Below, in pieces: positions 24,827-36,542 of a DNA stretch of 64,000 nucleotides. The notes under the pieces are model-generated. The model saw only the letters and a program-made list of their open reading frames with translations, was not told the DNA's origin and searched no databases. The position numbers and the translations under genes were made by a program. Source of the DNA: Phaseolus vulgaris (taxonomy: Eukaryota; Streptophyta; Magnoliopsida; Fabales; Fabaceae); assembly GCF_000499845.2 (NCBI RefSeq), contig NC_023751.2, forward strand, positions 10,827,564-10,891,563, given 5' to 3'. The stretch's first letter is position 1. Each line of letters starts with the position of its first letter.

Positions 24827-27800
24827 ATGGGCGAACACACGCTAGGTCAAGCACAATCCCTAATCGAACCTCAACCCCACCCAGTTCCCTCCTCTTCCGC
24901 AGCCGCCCCCGACGGCGCTCAGGCGGACTCCGAACTAAACAATGTCCTTCCTCACGCAAACTCCCCTGCCTCGAAAATCCCCCTCCGTCCCCGCAAGATC
25001 CGGAAGGTCTCACCGGACCCTTCCACATCCGAATCCCAAACCGAACCACCTAAACCGGGCAAGAGCGGTGGCCGGAGCACCAAGCACGTTCCGCCTTCGC
25101 GAGGCATGTCGGTGCTGCCGCGCTTAGTGGCGCGTTCACTCTCGTGCGAAGGAGAGGTGGAGATCGCGCTCCGATTCCTTCGCAACGCGGACCCTCTCCT
25201 CTCCCCTCTAATCGACATTCACCAACCCCCAACCTTCGACAATTTCCACACTCCCTTCCTCGCCCTAACGCGCAGCATCTTGTACCAGCAACTCGCGTAT
25301 AAAGCAGGCACCTCCATCTACACGCGCTTCATCGCACTCTGCGGTGGCGAAAACGGCGTTGTTCCCGAAACCGTTCTCGCTTTGACTCCCCAACAGCTTC
25401 GCCAGATTGGGGTTTCGGGACGGAAGGCGAGTTACCTTCACGATTTGGCGAGGAAGTACCAGAATGGGATACTGTCCGATTCGGCCATTGTGAACATGGA
25501 CGATAAGTCACTCTTCACTATGCTAACCATGGTCAATGGAATTGGCTCGTGGTCTGTTCACATGTTCATGATTTTTTCACTCCATAGACCCGATGTTCTC
25601 CCCATCAATGACTTGGGTGTGAGGAAAGGTGTTCAGCTTCTCTATAACCTCGAGGACTTGCCTCGGCCGTCGCAGATGGACCACTTGTGTGAGAAGTGGA
25701 GGCCTTATCGCTCTGTTGCTTCGTGGTATATGTGGAGATTTGTTGAAGCCAAAGGAACTCCTTCTAGTGCTGTGGCAGTAGCCACTGGTGCCGGCTTGCA
25801 GCAGCAGCATCACCACCAGCATCAACAACATGAGCAACAGCAGCAGCAACATCCTCCACAGCCGCAGCTTCTCGACCCCATAAATAGTATGTTTAATCTC
25901 GGGTAAGACATTACTGGCTCCACAGCTTTTTCATATGCTTGATTTAGTGGTTTATGTGTTGATTTGATGCCCCAGTAAATATTTCGTTCATATTAAATGA
26001 AAATGTGGAATATGCATTTTACCTGTGATGATTAATTTCCTTTTTTAATTTGATATTTGATTTTAAATTAAATGATTTTGTTTATGAAAATGTGTTATCA
26101 AAGGCGTACTTTCTCAATAAATGCTGCTGCTAATGAGCAATGGTTATCTATATTGGTGATTAAATGTTATACAATCACTTGGTGATTAAATTTTACTAGG
26201 TCAGACTTCCTTTTTCTTTCCTTAATTACACTTGTGGAGTGATTATTCTGTTAGAGATATGCACTTTCATCTTGTGAAGACATGCTGCTGTATTCTTTCT
26301 TTTCCCATATTAGGAAAACCCTTCATACCTCATGGTTACATTTCTTGATTTTAGCGTGTTTTATCTTTGTTTAATTTCCATTAAGTTGACTGTCGTTGAA
26401 CATTATAACTCCTTGAGATATTTTTTGCTGCTCCTTTTTCTCTTTCTGCTAGCTTGTTGGAAAAACAAAAGCAATACCTTAAGACACTTTATCTTTCCTT
26501 TGGCTCTTAATGGTTGATGAACATTATTGTTTAAATTAAAAACTTCGGTTAGTTGCACTTTGGGTCATCCAATATTCACAATTGTATGATTTTACTCCCT
26601 CGAGTTCCAACTGCGTTATGGGTTTCCAGGTAGGTATAGTAAATGTGAGACTTCAGTTTCCCTAGGTTTCAATTGTGTCAATTGGATCCTCTTGATATGG
26701 TAATTGTGTGGTTTTAATCCTTTCACTAATTGGAATTAGTTGATGTAAGATGACTTATGACATATTTGGGTGACTAAAACCACAATTTGCACAATTAGAA
26801 CGCAGGGAACTAAAGCTAAACAATTTTAATTTCAGAGGGATCCACTTGGTACAATTAAAACTCCAGTGGGTAAAATCACATAATTGTGATACATGGGGGA
26901 CCAAAATGACAATTAAGTTAATTACCCTTTTGTGTCGGTGCTTTTGGCTGATCATACTTCTGCGATGTAGAATACCTGATAGTTGAGATGTCATGTGAAA
27001 CATAGTTTTTTTTGTCTAATAAGGAAGAAAACTAGTGCCTTTTGTGTCTTGGTGATCTATGTTGACAAGATATGTTGCATGCGATTAACTTATGCAATCC
27101 TTTTGGTTCGCTTGTTATGCAGTGTATGCACAGCTTTATGTATCTTTTAATCATGTGATTAGATAATGACGGGGAAGTTAAAAAATGAAATAGTTTTTCA
27201 TAGCTTTTGAATTACGGGAAAATTTTGACATCTGTCAAATTGTATATAGTATTTATAGGTTGTATGAGGGGAAGAAACACTTGCTGGCATTTTCTTGCAT
27301 TAGTAGTATGTGGATGTGAAAAGCGATGAAACCAAGAATCATAATGAAAAGTATGGTATAACATTTAAAAATTGAACTAGTACCACCAAAACTTCAAGTG
27401 GTGATACTATTAAGTAAAATTTGATTACCTAAACTGGAATGGCCATTATATGATTTGTGGTGCTGGGATTGAAAGAATTGCTGTGTCAATTAAGCTTTCT
27501 TCCCACCAAAAAAAATGTTGAGAGGAGATCATTTTTGCCTTGTTCATCTTGAAGGGAATAAGTCAACACTCCCCATTAAACATAATAGACAATGGGTATG
27601 TACAGTTTAATATAGTCAATGCTTGGAAGCTTCTAGGCTGAACTATATACTACCATTGCATTGTTTGCACGGGAAGAAGAGATGTGAGGATCTTGATTTA
27701 TCAATCAAACTTAAATTTTTTAATGTGTTATTTTTTTAGTTAGGCTTTAAGTTGCATGAAGACAGGAGTGGTTCCTTTGTTTCATTAAATTGATTTTTTT

Positions 27801-29064
27801 CTTTAAAATAGATAAGGTAGTGAAAATAACTTGTGGTTACAACTTGAGAGGAGTTGAGGCATAAGAGAGATGCTCAAGGTCTATTGTTCTGTTTATTCAT
27901 TGCGACTTGCTAGATGGTGATTTGAATTGAAAACTATTTGTCAATTATCTAAATCCCCCTTTGGGTGATTAGTGGGCGTCCAGAGAACTTTGCTTTGTTA
28001 GGTCGGTGTGGCCTTTTAGTAGTCGATGGGCTTGGTGTAATTGCAGTGTAAGGATCTCTATTTTTATTCATTGATCTGATGTGATCATTGGACCTTCAAG
28101 GTGGTTATATTTTTGGAATTTCGTCACTTTTCATCATATTTTGGAAAATTGCTTCCCTGCATGTTAATAGTTAGTGTTTAGTTTGGTAGTCTGGTAATTA
28201 TATTGGATTATTCACGTCTCTATTTTGTGGTTTCTCTTATGTGATCCGTCTTCTGAAGCTAAATCTCAACTTATAATAGTCAGTCACTAGATTATTTTGT
28301 TTGTTAAAGTTGACGTTGGAATCATTGCCATAACATATTGGACCTTCAAGGTGGTTATATTTTTGGAATTTCGTCACTTTTCATCATATTTTGGAAAATT
28401 GCTTCCCTGCATGTTAATAGTTAGTGTTTAGTTTGGTAGTCTGGTAATTATATTGGATTATTCACGTCTCTATTTTGTGGTTTCTCTTATGTGATCCGTC
28501 TTCTGAAGCTAAATCTCAACTTATAATAGTCAGTCACTAGATTATTTTGTTTGTTAAAGTTGACGTTGGAATCATTGCCATAACATATTCAAGACAAAAA
28601 AACGACGTGAAGTTATTTCTTCCATTAGTTGTTCTGATATATTTCCTACGAATGCGTGTATTTTATTTAAAATAATTTTTGGAGTAAACTTACTGATGCT
28701 ATGTTTTGTCCGTTTGTTATATCGTGGTTTGGTCGTGTTGTAATGTACTTGCTTGTGCTTCTTGATGCCAACTGTCAAGTATTTCCCTAAAATCTGATTG
28801 ATGTATAGTTTATAACAATATGCAAAATTCAGTCACTGTTAAGGAGAGGTGAAAATTTCAAGGTACAGTACGCTTCTTTCATTTGGCTTCATTTCGTTCT
28901 GTTCTCTCCAACTTCAAATGTGTAATTGTGTATGTTGTCTAATTTAGTATTGATGTAATGTTAACACGTTTCTGTTGTAATTTTTTATGTTGTCTAATGC
29001 TATATTTATGTTGTCTCTGTTCTGTGGAATGTGCTATAGGGCGGCCTGTGCTTGGGGACAGTGA
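24827..29064 (+). CDS. DNA-3-methyladenine glycosylase, AlkA/HhH-GPD type
   Basis: Base-excision-repair enzyme that removes alkylated purines. Exon 1 is 24827-25902 and the terminal exon is 29040-29064; the join N-L-G/A-A-C-A-W-G-Q gives 366 aa. The N-terminal ~100 residues are Pro/Ser-rich and probably disordered, with a basic RPRKIRKV patch (possible nuclear signal). The glycosylase domain runs from about 100 to 320. The hairpin motif MVNGIGSWSVHMF lies near residues 233-245, and the catalytic Asp is D262 in LPINDLGVRKG, equivalent to AlkA Asp238. A His/Gln-rich tail, coded by CAG/CAT repeats at 25796-25862, precedes the end. The ATG at 24827 is the first in frame; the His-run upstream has no ATG. 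If the 3.1 kb intron is retained, translation stops at TAA 25904-25906, right after N-L-G. Confidence 0.93.
26548..26930. mobile_element. Inverted-repeat MITE inside the glycosylase intron
   Basis: GCACTTTGGGTCATCCAATA followed by CACAATTGTATGATTTTACTC at 26553-26602 is mirrored, with mismatches, by 26850-26930 (GTAAAATCACATAATTGTGA ... GGGGGACCAAAATGACAATT). The middle is also partly self-complementary. No ORF; a foldback or MITE-like insertion is inferred. Confidence 0.5.
28087..28586. repeat. Perfect-looking 250 bp tandem duplication in the intron
   Basis: 28087-28336 is repeated at 28337-28586 with no difference seen by eye (start ATTGGACCTTCAAGG, end GCCATAACAT). It lies deep in the long intron and does not touch splice sites. 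Confidence 0.85.
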
Positions 29065-29214
29065 TCGAACGGAATTTGTATGAGGCTTCGTCAGCAGTCG
29101 CTCACACGTGAAGTTGCAAAGACAGGACGTGAAGTGTATTTAATGATAGATCTTAGTACTGAGACTTGGACATTGGGAGCATGGAAGAATTAGTGTATGA
29201 TTTGCCTTGTGTTC

Positions 29215-29240
29215 AATAAAGCCAGTGCAAGATTAATAAA
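29215..29240 (+). terminator. Polyadenylation signals of the glycosylase gene
   Basis: AATAAA at 29215-29220 and again at 29235-29240, about 150 bases after the stop in the terminal exon. They fit the usual spacing before a plant poly(A) site. Confidence 0.5.
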
Positions 29241-30364
29241 GGGCACTCCTTAATTTTGTTTTTATTTATGAGTAATTGTAGTTGTTGGAGGCCTATTGTC
29301 AAGTTGTGAAGTCGTCATGTGGTAGGACTAGAGTGATTAGAGGGCGGTGGTTCATTGCCTTTGCTGCATGGTAATGTGGTTTTTTGGACTTTTAGACCAT
29401 CTCATGTAATTAATGTATTTCCATCCTGCTGCTCCTGGATCAGCCCTCTGCGTTACCTATACTATACTTCGTCTAATGTAAAAAAAGAGGGGGCTAATTC
29501 TTATCCGTTTAATACCTTCTGAATTTAATACATCTCCGTAATAGTTTAATCTTTGTAGCACATAAATAAAAGTTCTCCACTTCTCGTCATAGGATAATTA
29601 ATAATTTTGGGTTGCACTCATTTCTCTAGTTATTTCTTTAATATTACATCATTTGTACTTATTTAGTATGTTCAACTTTAAATTAGAGGAGAACCTTGTT
29701 AAATTAAAAGTGAGTTCTGAAAATCTGTAATTTTTTGATAAATTTAAGCCTACAGAAAAAAAAGTTGAAAAATGTGTAAAAAATATTGATAACTTTTTCC
29801 TGTCTATAATTTTTTCCTTTAGAATTAATTATATTTTAATTATTTTATAAATTTGAATATTTCTAATTACATTTTTGTTAAAAAAAATGTTTTATTAAAT
29901 TTTCAGAACGTTTTCTAGTTTTGTCAGTAGCTACCGTAGGGATAGCGTTGTCAAAATTTAAGAGTTTTTTCTTTTTCTTTATTCAAACATTGAAAAAGAG
30001 TCCGCGTTTAATAATTTGTAATAATTCAGGAAGATAAAGAGAGAAGACGTAGGCGTAGACATGAACATGTACTAGCAGACAGCTGCGAATATAGAAACGT
30101 TTTTTTTTTAACTGGACGGCGATGTAATTGCGAATACACAGACTCAACAATTACATAGCGACGATTTTGCTATTTCAATTGAGGGGACAGTGAGATATTC
30201 TAACCGCATATCCCTTTATCCTTCTAGTTTTCATAATCATCCCATTGGAATATCAGAGAGTGGATCATATGATGTGGCTCAGTACGTAACTAGATTAACA
30301 CTATTATCTTAACTATAAGTATCATGCTACTAGTTTTCGCAAGCAACACAACAAACAAACTAAA
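29241..30364. other. Intergenic, upstream of the AMP ligase gene
   Basis: Mostly AT-rich. No convincing TATA box was pinned down. A purine-rich leader (AGCAACACAACAAACAAAC) sits directly before the ATG at 30365. Confidence 0.45.
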
Positions 30365-32275
30365 ATGCCATACCAGTACGAGAATTATGACCCCTCCTTC
30401 CCCGACCAACCTGTTGTTGACTTATACCTCCCAGTTTGGGCAAGGTTACCAGCTTTCCACTCCAAACCAGCTTTCATTTGGGCTCAAGACTTGCACTCCA
30501 CCACTCTCCTCACCTACCATCAACTCAATGCCACTGTTCATCTCATCTCATCACAGCTGCATGGTCCTTTGCAAAGAGGAGACACTGTTCTGCTTCTCTG
30601 CTCTCCAGGACTTGACCTAGTCGAGCTCATTTTCGGGTGCCAAAGAGCTGGTCTCTTGAGCGTACCTATGGTCCCTCCTCACCCTTCTTTCTCCAAACAA
30701 AATTATCACCACCTCATAAGAGCCATTTCTCAGACCAAACCCAAAGCTGCCATAGCTCACTCTCACTACATATCCACCATTCGACACTACCTCTCTTCCC
30801 CCCACAACAACAACACCAAGCTTGCTCACATGCTGCAAACTATCCACTGGATTTCCATTGACCAACTCAAACACGGTAAAGCCACCGTCACTGTAAACAA
30901 CAGTGATTCCCTAACATACAGTGGTTGCAAAGCAGATGAAGTCTATTTGGTTCAGTACACTTCTGGAGCCACTGGGATCCCTAAACCCGTGCTTGTCACT
31001 GCTGGCTCAGCTGCTCACAACGTTAGAACAGCCAGAAAAGCTTACGATCTTCATCCAAACAGCACAATCGTTTCGTGGCTGCCACAGTATCATGATTGTG
31101 GCCTCATGTTTCTGTTGCTCACCATTGTATCCGGTGCCACGTGTGTTCTCACCTCCCCAAACGCGTTCATCAAACGCCCCAGACTCTGGCTTGAACTCTT
31201 GTCCGAATTCAAGGCCACGTGCACTCCCGTTCCGTCGTTCACATTGCCACTGGTTATCAAGCGTGGAGGGATTCACCAAAGAGATTTACCCATCAACCTA
31301 TCAACTTTGAAGAACCTCATAATCATCAACGAACCTATCTATAGAGACTCGGTGGAAGAATTCGTTCATACTTTTTCGCCATTCGGGTTAAGCCCTTCTT
31401 CTATCTCTCCTTCCTACGGGTTAGCAGAGAATTGTACCTTTGTGTCCACTGCCTGGAGGAGCTGTCACAGTGACAATGATGGCGCTTATGCTTCCAGCTT
31501 CCCAGATTTTCCAACTCACAACAAACTGTTACCGGTTGCAAGGCTCGGAAACGTGGAACAGGAAGACGTGGACATTATGGTCGTAAACGAAGAAACCTTG
31601 GAGCCGACCGAGGATGGTGTCGAAGGAGAAATTTGGGTTGCTTCACCAAGCAATGCTTCTGGGTACCTTGGCCACCCTAGTTTAACAAGAGAGGTGTTTC
31701 ATGGAAGACTGAGAAACATGGTTAGTAAGTGCTTTCTTCGAACTGGGGACAAAGGCATCGTGAAAGGAGAAAAGAGATACCTTTTTGTTACTGGTCGCTG
31801 TCAGGATGCCATGGAACTCGAAAACGGTGAAAAGGTTCATCCACATTACATAGAGACAGCGGCTTATAACAGTTGCTCCAAGTTACTCAGAGGAGGTTGC
31901 ATTGCAGCGTTTAAAGTATCAGCAACGGTGGTGGTTGTGGCAGAGATGCAGAGGTTCGAAAAAGATGTGGATGTGGTTGTGTTGAAGTGGGTCTGTGAGG
32001 GAATTAAGGAAGGTGTTTGGAAGGAGGGAAAGGTAGAGGTTGGAAGGGTGGTTTTGGTTAAGAGTGAGTGTGTTCCTAAAACCACTTCTGGAAAATTGCA
32101 AAGAGGGAGGTGTAAGGAGAAGCTTCTTGCAGGAGAAATGGTGATTCTGGCGGAGATGCGGTTTGGAAAAGATGTTACTGATTTTAAGAGAACACAGAAG
32201 GAAGGAGACGAAGCTTGGGGAGAGAAGGGTAACGTGAACAGTTCACTTTCATGTATGCCAATCTCTCTTCTGTGA
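30365..32275 (+). CDS. Fatty-acyl-AMP-ligase-like adenylate-forming enzyme
   Basis: Member of the ANL superfamily (acyl-CoA synthetase/adenylation domain), closest in motif pattern to fatty-acyl-AMP ligases (FadD32-like). It would activate a carboxylic acid as acyl-AMP; the substrate is unknown. Intronless, 636 aa. P-loop (A3): TSGATGIPKP at residues 199-208, where the usual form is TSG(S/T)TG.PKG. So a small-residue change and a Gly-to-Pro change are visible. A5-like PSYGLAENC follows, then R-T-G-D (D462, A7). The hinge GRCQDA (R478) differs from the usual GR.KD. The A10 motif PKTTSGKLQRG carries the catalytic Lys K577. There is no signal peptide and no peroxisomal SKL end (ends PISLL), so it is probably cytosolic. 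GC content is higher than the surroundings. It could be an active ligase with an altered motif or a pseudo-enzyme. Confidence 0.85.
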   Translation: MPYQYENYDPSFPDQPVVDLYLPVWARLPAFHSKPAFIWAQDLHSTTLLTYHQLNATVHLISSQLHGPLQRGDTVLLLCSPGLDLVELIFGCQRAGLLSVPMVPPHPSFSKQNYHHLIRAISQTKPKAAIAHSHYISTIRHYLSSPHNNNTKLAHMLQTIHWISIDQLKHGKATVTVNNSDSLTYSGCKADEVYLVQYTSGATGIPKPVLVTAGSAAHNVRTARKAYDLHPNSTIVSWLPQYHDCGLMFLLLTIVSGATCVLTSPNAFIKRPRLWLELLSEFKATCTPVPSFTLPLVIKRGGIHQRDLPINLSTLKNLIIINEPIYRDSVEEFVHTFSPFGLSPSSISPSYGLAENCTFVSTAWRSCHSDNDGAYASSFPDFPTHNKLLPVARLGNVEQEDVDIMVVNEETLEPTEDGVEGEIWVASPSNASGYLGHPSLTREVFHGRLRNMVSKCFLRTGDKGIVKGEKRYLFVTGRCQDAMELENGEKVHPHYIETAAYNSCSKLLRGGCIAAFKVSATVVVVAEMQRFEKDVDVVVLKWVCEGIKEGVWKEGKVEVGRVVLVKSECVPKTTSGKLQRGRCKEKLLAGEMVILAEMRFGKDVTDFKRTQKEGDEAWGEKGNVNSSLSCMPISLL

Positions 32276-34036
32276 TCTACACCATTACAGTGTTCATTCT
32301 GTGCCACCATCTTTTCATTTCTGTGTATATCCATAAATCAATATATAAGAATAAAAAAAGTGTTCTTAATGAAAATATAGAAAAAATGCAAAATGTTTAA
32401 ATAATTTTCAAAATTAAAAAAATTAAAAAAATTAAAAATATTAATATTTAGTGCAATGTGGGTTCTAAAAATCATTTTCTATAAAAAAAAAATTCTTCCA
32501 CACCTATAACACTTAGATAGATAATGGAAGAAAAAAAAATATGCAAAATGATTATTTATTTTTCACGTTCAAACAAACAACCAATTAGAAACATGTTTTT
32601 AAGAACAATATGATAATTAGAAGGGATGTTTCCTCAAGTAAAAACATATACTTCACATTTTAATAAATTAATATATTGTTTTTAAAAAATAAAATAAAAT
32701 ATTATTATATTATTATAAAAAGTTTCAAATATATGTTATTTACTGTTGTTCATAGTATCGATAAAACTTTTCTCCAATTAGAAAAGTTAAACTTTTGCAA
32801 TATAAAAAAGAAAGAATATAGTGAATATTAACCTGTTATATAAATTTGTTGTAATGTGAAGCTATTATTAATATTAAATTATGCTATTAAAAGTCATTTT
32901 AATTAATGGTAATTATTATTTAATTTAAATTTAAGATTATTATTTAAATATTAATATTTAATATATTTATGATTAATAATAATAATAATAATTATTATTA
33001 AATGAAAATTAAATTTATTCTTAATAATTAATAAAGGTTTATTTTAAAATATGACATTTAAAGTGTTGGTTTAAAATACTATATAATGAATTAAAAATAA
33101 TTTTAAAGACTATTCACGAAATGTTAAATATTTTTGAAAATTTTATTGGATAATTTTATATAAACTATTAAAAAACTATTTAATATTAAGGAAATAATTA
33201 ATATATATTTTTATATGAATTTTAGATAAATTAATTTAATTATGTATTGAAATAAAGAATTATTTTATTGATAACAAATAAACTAATTAGATTCCCATCA
33301 TTATATTTGTAATAATCAAAATTCTAGGAGTAAGACATTAAACACAAGACATCCTTTTTTATAAAAGACATTCAAAGAGGTGATGGTAAAATAGCATTCT
33401 TTGATACCATTAATCGAGTTGTAAATATATCCACTAAACCTCTTAATTTACAAAATAATTTTAGTATTTGTATTAGCGATAAAGATTTTTATATTTTGTT
33501 CCTTAGTTTAAAATAAATACTAGTGTTTTCTATAGAGTGTATTTTTAATTCAGATTCAAATTAAATTTCTTCAGCCCAATATATGAAAGAATAAAATAGT
33601 AACATAATAGATATTCATTTAGTTAAAAAATTGAAATTGAAATTGGAGATAAGTTTAAATAATTGTATAAGAGATACATAAAAATATTAGAGGTTGCTTA
33701 CCAAATAACTAGTGTTATAAGGATATTAATTAGGGAATAAAGTTTAATTTTTGTATGATATTATCGTTTAAACTAAAATAATAAAATATATAATTTAAAA
33801 AATAAATTATATAAAATTTATTTATTTGAAAACTTTGATTCACTTAATTATTTTATATTTTTCTTATAAAAATTAAGTAATGGGGATGAAGTGAGTAAAT
33901 TTATTGAAGGGTGAAAAAGAGCACAGGTGTTATATTACATCACATCTCAAGTTTGAAGATAGATATCACCCTCCAATATAGGAAATGTATGTAATTGTTT
34001 ATGTCAATAAAAATGGATTAGTATCACATTCTTCTC
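32276..34036. other. Intergenic between two converging genes, AT-rich
   Basis: Very AT-rich (ATT/TAA runs at 32940-33010). This is 3' flank for both the AMP ligase gene and the acidic protein gene, which are transcribed toward each other. Nothing else recognised. Confidence 0.5.
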
Positions 34037-34896
34037 TTATGATTCATCTAATGGTTCCCCTTCAGGTGCCTGTGTGGGAGCAATACTGGGTGAAAACCCG
34101 GAATCACCCTCATCTTCATCATCGTCGTCGTCATCATCATCATCATCATCATCTTCATCTGGTTCCCCCACAGGTGCATTTGTTGGTGCCCGTTCACCTT
34201 CCACAAGATCATCAAATCCGGGTGCATTTGCGGGTGCAGATTCAGGTGCTTCCACTGGCGCGTTGGTTGGTGCTTCAGTAGATGGTGCTTCCACCGGCGC
34301 ATTGGTTGGTGCTTCAGTAGACGGTGCTTCCTCGGGTGAGTTTTCTGGTGCTTCTGCAGGTGAGAAAGAACCCTCCGGTGCGCCTGCGGGAGAAGAATCA
34401 TCATCGTCGTCGTCGTCGTCGTCATCCTCGTCTTCAGGTAAACCATTTGGTGCTCCAACCGGTGAATCTGCTATTGATCCTTTGTCGTTGGTTCCAGTGC
34501 TGATTCACATAAGAGTAGTTTTAGTTTGAAATTAAAACGTAATTAGGCAGAATTTAAAAAATATATTGAGTAATTATTTTGGATATTGATTTGTTACTTG
34601 TCGGAGTCTAAAAAGTCAGCCAAGGATGAGCCTTCGCCTTCGTAAGGTTCGTCCTCGGCAGGAGAAGAGTCAGAAGAGTCAGAGGAGGCGCCGCCACTTA
34701 GGGCTGAGCCGAAATAATCATTGACAGCTGCTTGGGCCGCGGCCCCACCCATAGCCATCCGGGCCTTGTCCAATGCGTCTTGGGAGAGGCCTCCCTGGCC
34801 CAACAGATTCTTCCAATCATCTTCCTGGCCCAAAATCGAACGGAATGGCAGAGCCAACACCACCGAAAACACCAAAAGTAATGATATCTTGGCCAT
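34037..34896 (-). CDS. Secreted acidic Ala/Pro-rich arabinogalactan-like protein
   Basis: Exons (minus strand) 34896-34598 and 34499-34037 join in phase to 253 aa: S-D-N-T-G-T is formed across the intron. N-terminal signal peptide MAKISLLLVFSVVLALPF, with likely cleavage near I-L-G/Q-E-D. A unique region follows (residues about 24-90, containing N-L-L-G-Q and M-A-M-G-G-A-A-A-Q), then an APxAP-type tail typical of hydroxyproline O-glycosylation sites. Two uninterrupted acidic blocks (about 10 and 12 Asp, coded by GAT/GAC runs) interrupt the tail. A 13-residue unit STEAPTNAPVEAP is tandemly repeated twice (39 bp). There is no GPI-type hydrophobic end, so it is probably soluble or wall-associated. 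Exact family not recognised. Confidence 0.75.
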
Positions 34897-35001
34897 TTTC
34901 CCCTTATTCCTTTACCCAGGAATCAAGGATTGCAGAAACGCCTTGAGAAGTTGTGAACCAAGGGTGGCAACGAAATGCAACTTTGTTTTATTACAATCCG
35001 C

Positions 35002-35011
35002 TTTTTATATA
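35002..35011 (-). promoter_or_regulatory. TATA box of the acidic secreted protein gene
   Basis: TATATAAAAA on the minus strand, about 105 bp before the ATG at 34896. Confidence 0.55.
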
Positions 35012-36542
35012 CACTCTGCACCAACCCATCTTAGCCTCACATAACGTCTTTTTTCCTCCCCGTCTCTCCCGTTCTCGTTACTTATCTTTGGAAATTTTGT
35101 TTTTCCGTTTTCTTGGTCCTGCCTTTTCCTCGCTCTCCATTTTTATTTCTTAATCCTAATTTTCGATTCATATTTTTCGCATATATATTTACATACTTTC
35201 TTAGGTTCTTTTTTTTCACTTGTAAGACCACATAAACTAAATTTATGTTTTATTATATAGTTGCTCTTTCTCATATACTTGGATAATATTTAGAAAAAGA
35301 AAAATTACATACAATGTTATATTATAAGTATTGTTCTCTAATCATATTTAAACATTTATTTCAATAATATATTTATTAAGATAGATATTACCTAGATAAA
35401 ATTTTAAATACAATCAAAGAATAATTCCTATCATATCATAGTTACTGTGAATAAATTTTCTCCCACTTAGAATTACTGGCGGAGTTTATACATTCTTGAA
35501 TATGTCGTTGACTTATTCTTCTGTTTTAATATGGACCCATTATGGTTCTAATTTTTTATGCTTTATTATTGCTTTTGCTTTTGCTATCTACGGTAACCTT
35601 ATTGTGTACATGATTTTTTCCACCTTAATGCTCAAGTATTAAATTTTATTTGGCTCTCGAAAAGGTTGAAGCTCCACCACTGTTTACGTTATTCTCGAAA
35701 TTAAATATATTTGGGGTTCTTAAAATGATTTGTTTTAGCATTTATTACGAATTTATTCTATGAAGCAATATTGTACTTAATCGTCGTGCATAGGTTGAAT
35801 AAAAAATAAACAGAAATTCTGGTGAATATGTCCTTATAAGAACAAAATATAGTTAACATAAGCTTGACTGGTGTACTTCAAATAGTTACTATCGAACACG
35901 AAGTATGTTTGAGGAAGATCTGATGGATATAACACCTTGCGAAAAACTCTTTTTCACTTCTACTGCACATTTGGCTTTTTTAATCTTATTGATTGCTATA
36001 TGTGGTCTCTATTCAAAGTATAAAATATTCTTTTTACCATTAATTGTTGATGATAAATCAAGATACATACATGGGTACAAGTGAAAATTAAGACAGAAGC
36101 TAGACAGCATATGTTCAGATTCAATTTTTGCATTTCTATCAAAATTATCATTCATCATTTATCTTACCTTAAAACACCCCAACAAAATGGGGTATAGCAC
36201 CAAAATATTCTCAATATTACTATGTCTCGTTCTAAATCAAATGTTCTTGTAGAATTTTGAGGATTTTGCTGTTTGTAAAACTACCCAGTTAGTATTGTGT
36301 TTATGTTTGAGTTTTAACTTGTAGTTAAAAGAATAAAATAAAATGATTAACTTGTTTAACCATTCAAACTTGTCACTACAAATAATTTTTAATATCTGGC
36401 AAAGTTACATCACATGATATTTCTTACAAACTACAATGGGGGTGAATATAACGGGAAAAGAAACACAGCAAGTGAGCACACCCACATAAGTTGCACATGT
36501 CTTCGTGGAAACTTGCAACTCCACAGTTCTAAAGTGGTTGCT
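35012..36542. other. Intergenic, nothing recognised
   Basis: AT-rich flank between two minus-strand genes. No ORF with a recognisable domain. Confidence 0.5.

Noticed and set aside
24942..25852. Several antisense open frames over the glycosylase exon
   Set aside because: They are shadows of a GC-rich coding exon and show no domains.
31864..32334. 156-codon minus-strand frame over the AMP ligase 3' end
   Set aside because: Shadow frame; low-complexity Ser/Thr composition and no promoter.
34074..34529. Long Ser/Gly-rich plus-strand open frame
   Set aside because: It is the antisense shadow of the acidic Ala/Pro-rich gene on the minus strand; Asp codon runs read as Ser runs.
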